From contig JAGAEH010000052.1 of the NCBI GenBank assembly GCA_017613225.1, positions 1 to 5,912 of the forward strand: a DNA stretch of 5,912 nt. Reading direction: 5' to 3'. Origin of the DNA: Lachnospiraceae bacterium. GTDB lineage: Bacteria > Bacillota > Clostridia > Lachnospirales > Lachnospiraceae. The position numbers were made by a program, and so were the translations under genes. Shown here piece after piece: positions 5,637 through 5,912 of this stretch. A model generated the notes under the pieces. That model searched no databases. It had not been told where the DNA came from and saw only the letters and a list, made by a program, of their open reading frames with translations. Each line of letters begins with the position of its first letter. The first letter of the stretch is position 1.

Positions 5637-5912
5637 TTAGTCGAAGATCTCCGCCATCTGCTGCAGCAGCTCGATGATGGGCAGGTGCTGGGGGCACACG
5701 CTCTCGCACTGGCCGCAGCCCACGCAGTCGCTGGCCTTGCCCTTGTCCCTGGTGGCGAAGCCGTAGTCACGCTTGCCGGCCTCCGCGGCGTTGAAGATCA
5801 GCTGCTTGTTGCGTGCCGCGAAGATGCGGGGGATGTTGATCTCCATCGGACAGCCCTCCACGCAGTACTTGCAGGAGGTGCAGGGGATGGACTCCACCTT
5901 CTTCATCTCCTC
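5637..5912 (-). CDS. Aldo/keto reductase with C-terminal [4Fe-4S] ferredoxin domain, C-terminal 91 residues only
   Basis: The frame is open through the window edge (two Glu codons precede the Met at 5904-5906), so that Met is internal and the NADPH-binding barrel lies outside the window. The visible part is a two-cluster ferredoxin module. The first motif is CTSCKYCVEGCP and the second is CVGCGQCESVCP, each CxxCxxCxxxCP, followed by the characteristic QHLPIIELLQQMAEIFD tail. The linker MEINIPRIFAARNKQLIFN is typical of the roughly 370-residue 'aldo/keto reductase, 4Fe-4S' proteins of anaerobic Firmicutes. Such proteins presumably pass electrons between iron-sulfur clusters and the barrel active site; substrates are generally unknown. 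The gene converges on iadA and ends before the shared terminator. Alternatives such as a stand-alone ferredoxin are unlikely given the open upstream frame and the tail sequence. Confidence 0.88.
   Translation of the reverse strand, partial: EEMKKVESIPCTSCKYCVEGCPMEINIPRIFAARNKQLIFNAAEAGKRDYGFATRDKGKASDCVGCGQCESVCPQHLPIIELLQQMAEIFD

Noticed and set aside
5637..5906. Complete 89-residue ferredoxin starting at Met 5906
   Set aside because: The frame continues open upstream to the window edge, no ribosome binding site can be shown, and the tail sequence matches aldo/keto reductases, so this is a gene fragment cut by the window.

Overview
The window looks like chromosomal DNA of a GC-rich anaerobic member of the Clostridia, probably a gut Lachnospiraceae or Oscillospiraceae relative. 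This rests on a Gram-positive-style surface protein with a YALVLPAIT-type N-terminal segment, a short single-pass signal peptidase I, strong AGGAGG-type ribosome binding sites, GTG and TTG starts, and an aldo/keto reductase ending in a two-cluster ferredoxin domain. The taxonomic placement is inference, because no rRNA or marker gene is present.

Layout. Positions 1-3436 (minus) hold the first 1145 codons of a very large secreted or wall-associated protein whose C-terminus lies outside the window. From N to C it has a basic, hydrophobic signal or anchor segment, seven 14-residue Thr/Glu/Pro/Lys repeats, an acidic low-complexity stalk, two related copies of a beta-rich domain, two further Trp/Tyr-rich extracellular-looking regions, and a final region containing a GYFEYNS motif. 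It starts at TTG 36 nt after the stop of a type I signal peptidase gene (3473-4063, minus). The two genes almost certainly form an operon driven by a near-consensus promoter at 4163-4191.

The 286-nt gap at 4064-4349 is a divergent regulatory region. It is AT-rich on the signal peptidase side and carries a second good promoter (4290-4318, plus) for iadA (4350-5480, plus), a beta-aspartyl (isoaspartyl) dipeptidase with all metal ligands intact. iadA converges with the C-terminal end of a [4Fe-4S] aldo/keto reductase gene (5637-5912, minus). The convergent gap contains a bidirectional hairpin terminator and a 63-nt imperfect inverted repeat resembling a dispersed REP/MITE-like repeat.

Function. 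The minus-strand pair is an export or adhesion module in which the signal peptidase could serve the neighbouring surface protein. iadA (salvage of isoaspartyl dipeptides from damaged or dietary protein) and the reductase are independent metabolic genes. The best candidates for novelty are the signal peptidase/surface protein pairing, the doubled N-terminal domain, and an IadA active-site loop that seems to lack a substrate-binding arginine. No CRISPR array, tRNA, rRNA, transposase or phage gene was seen.
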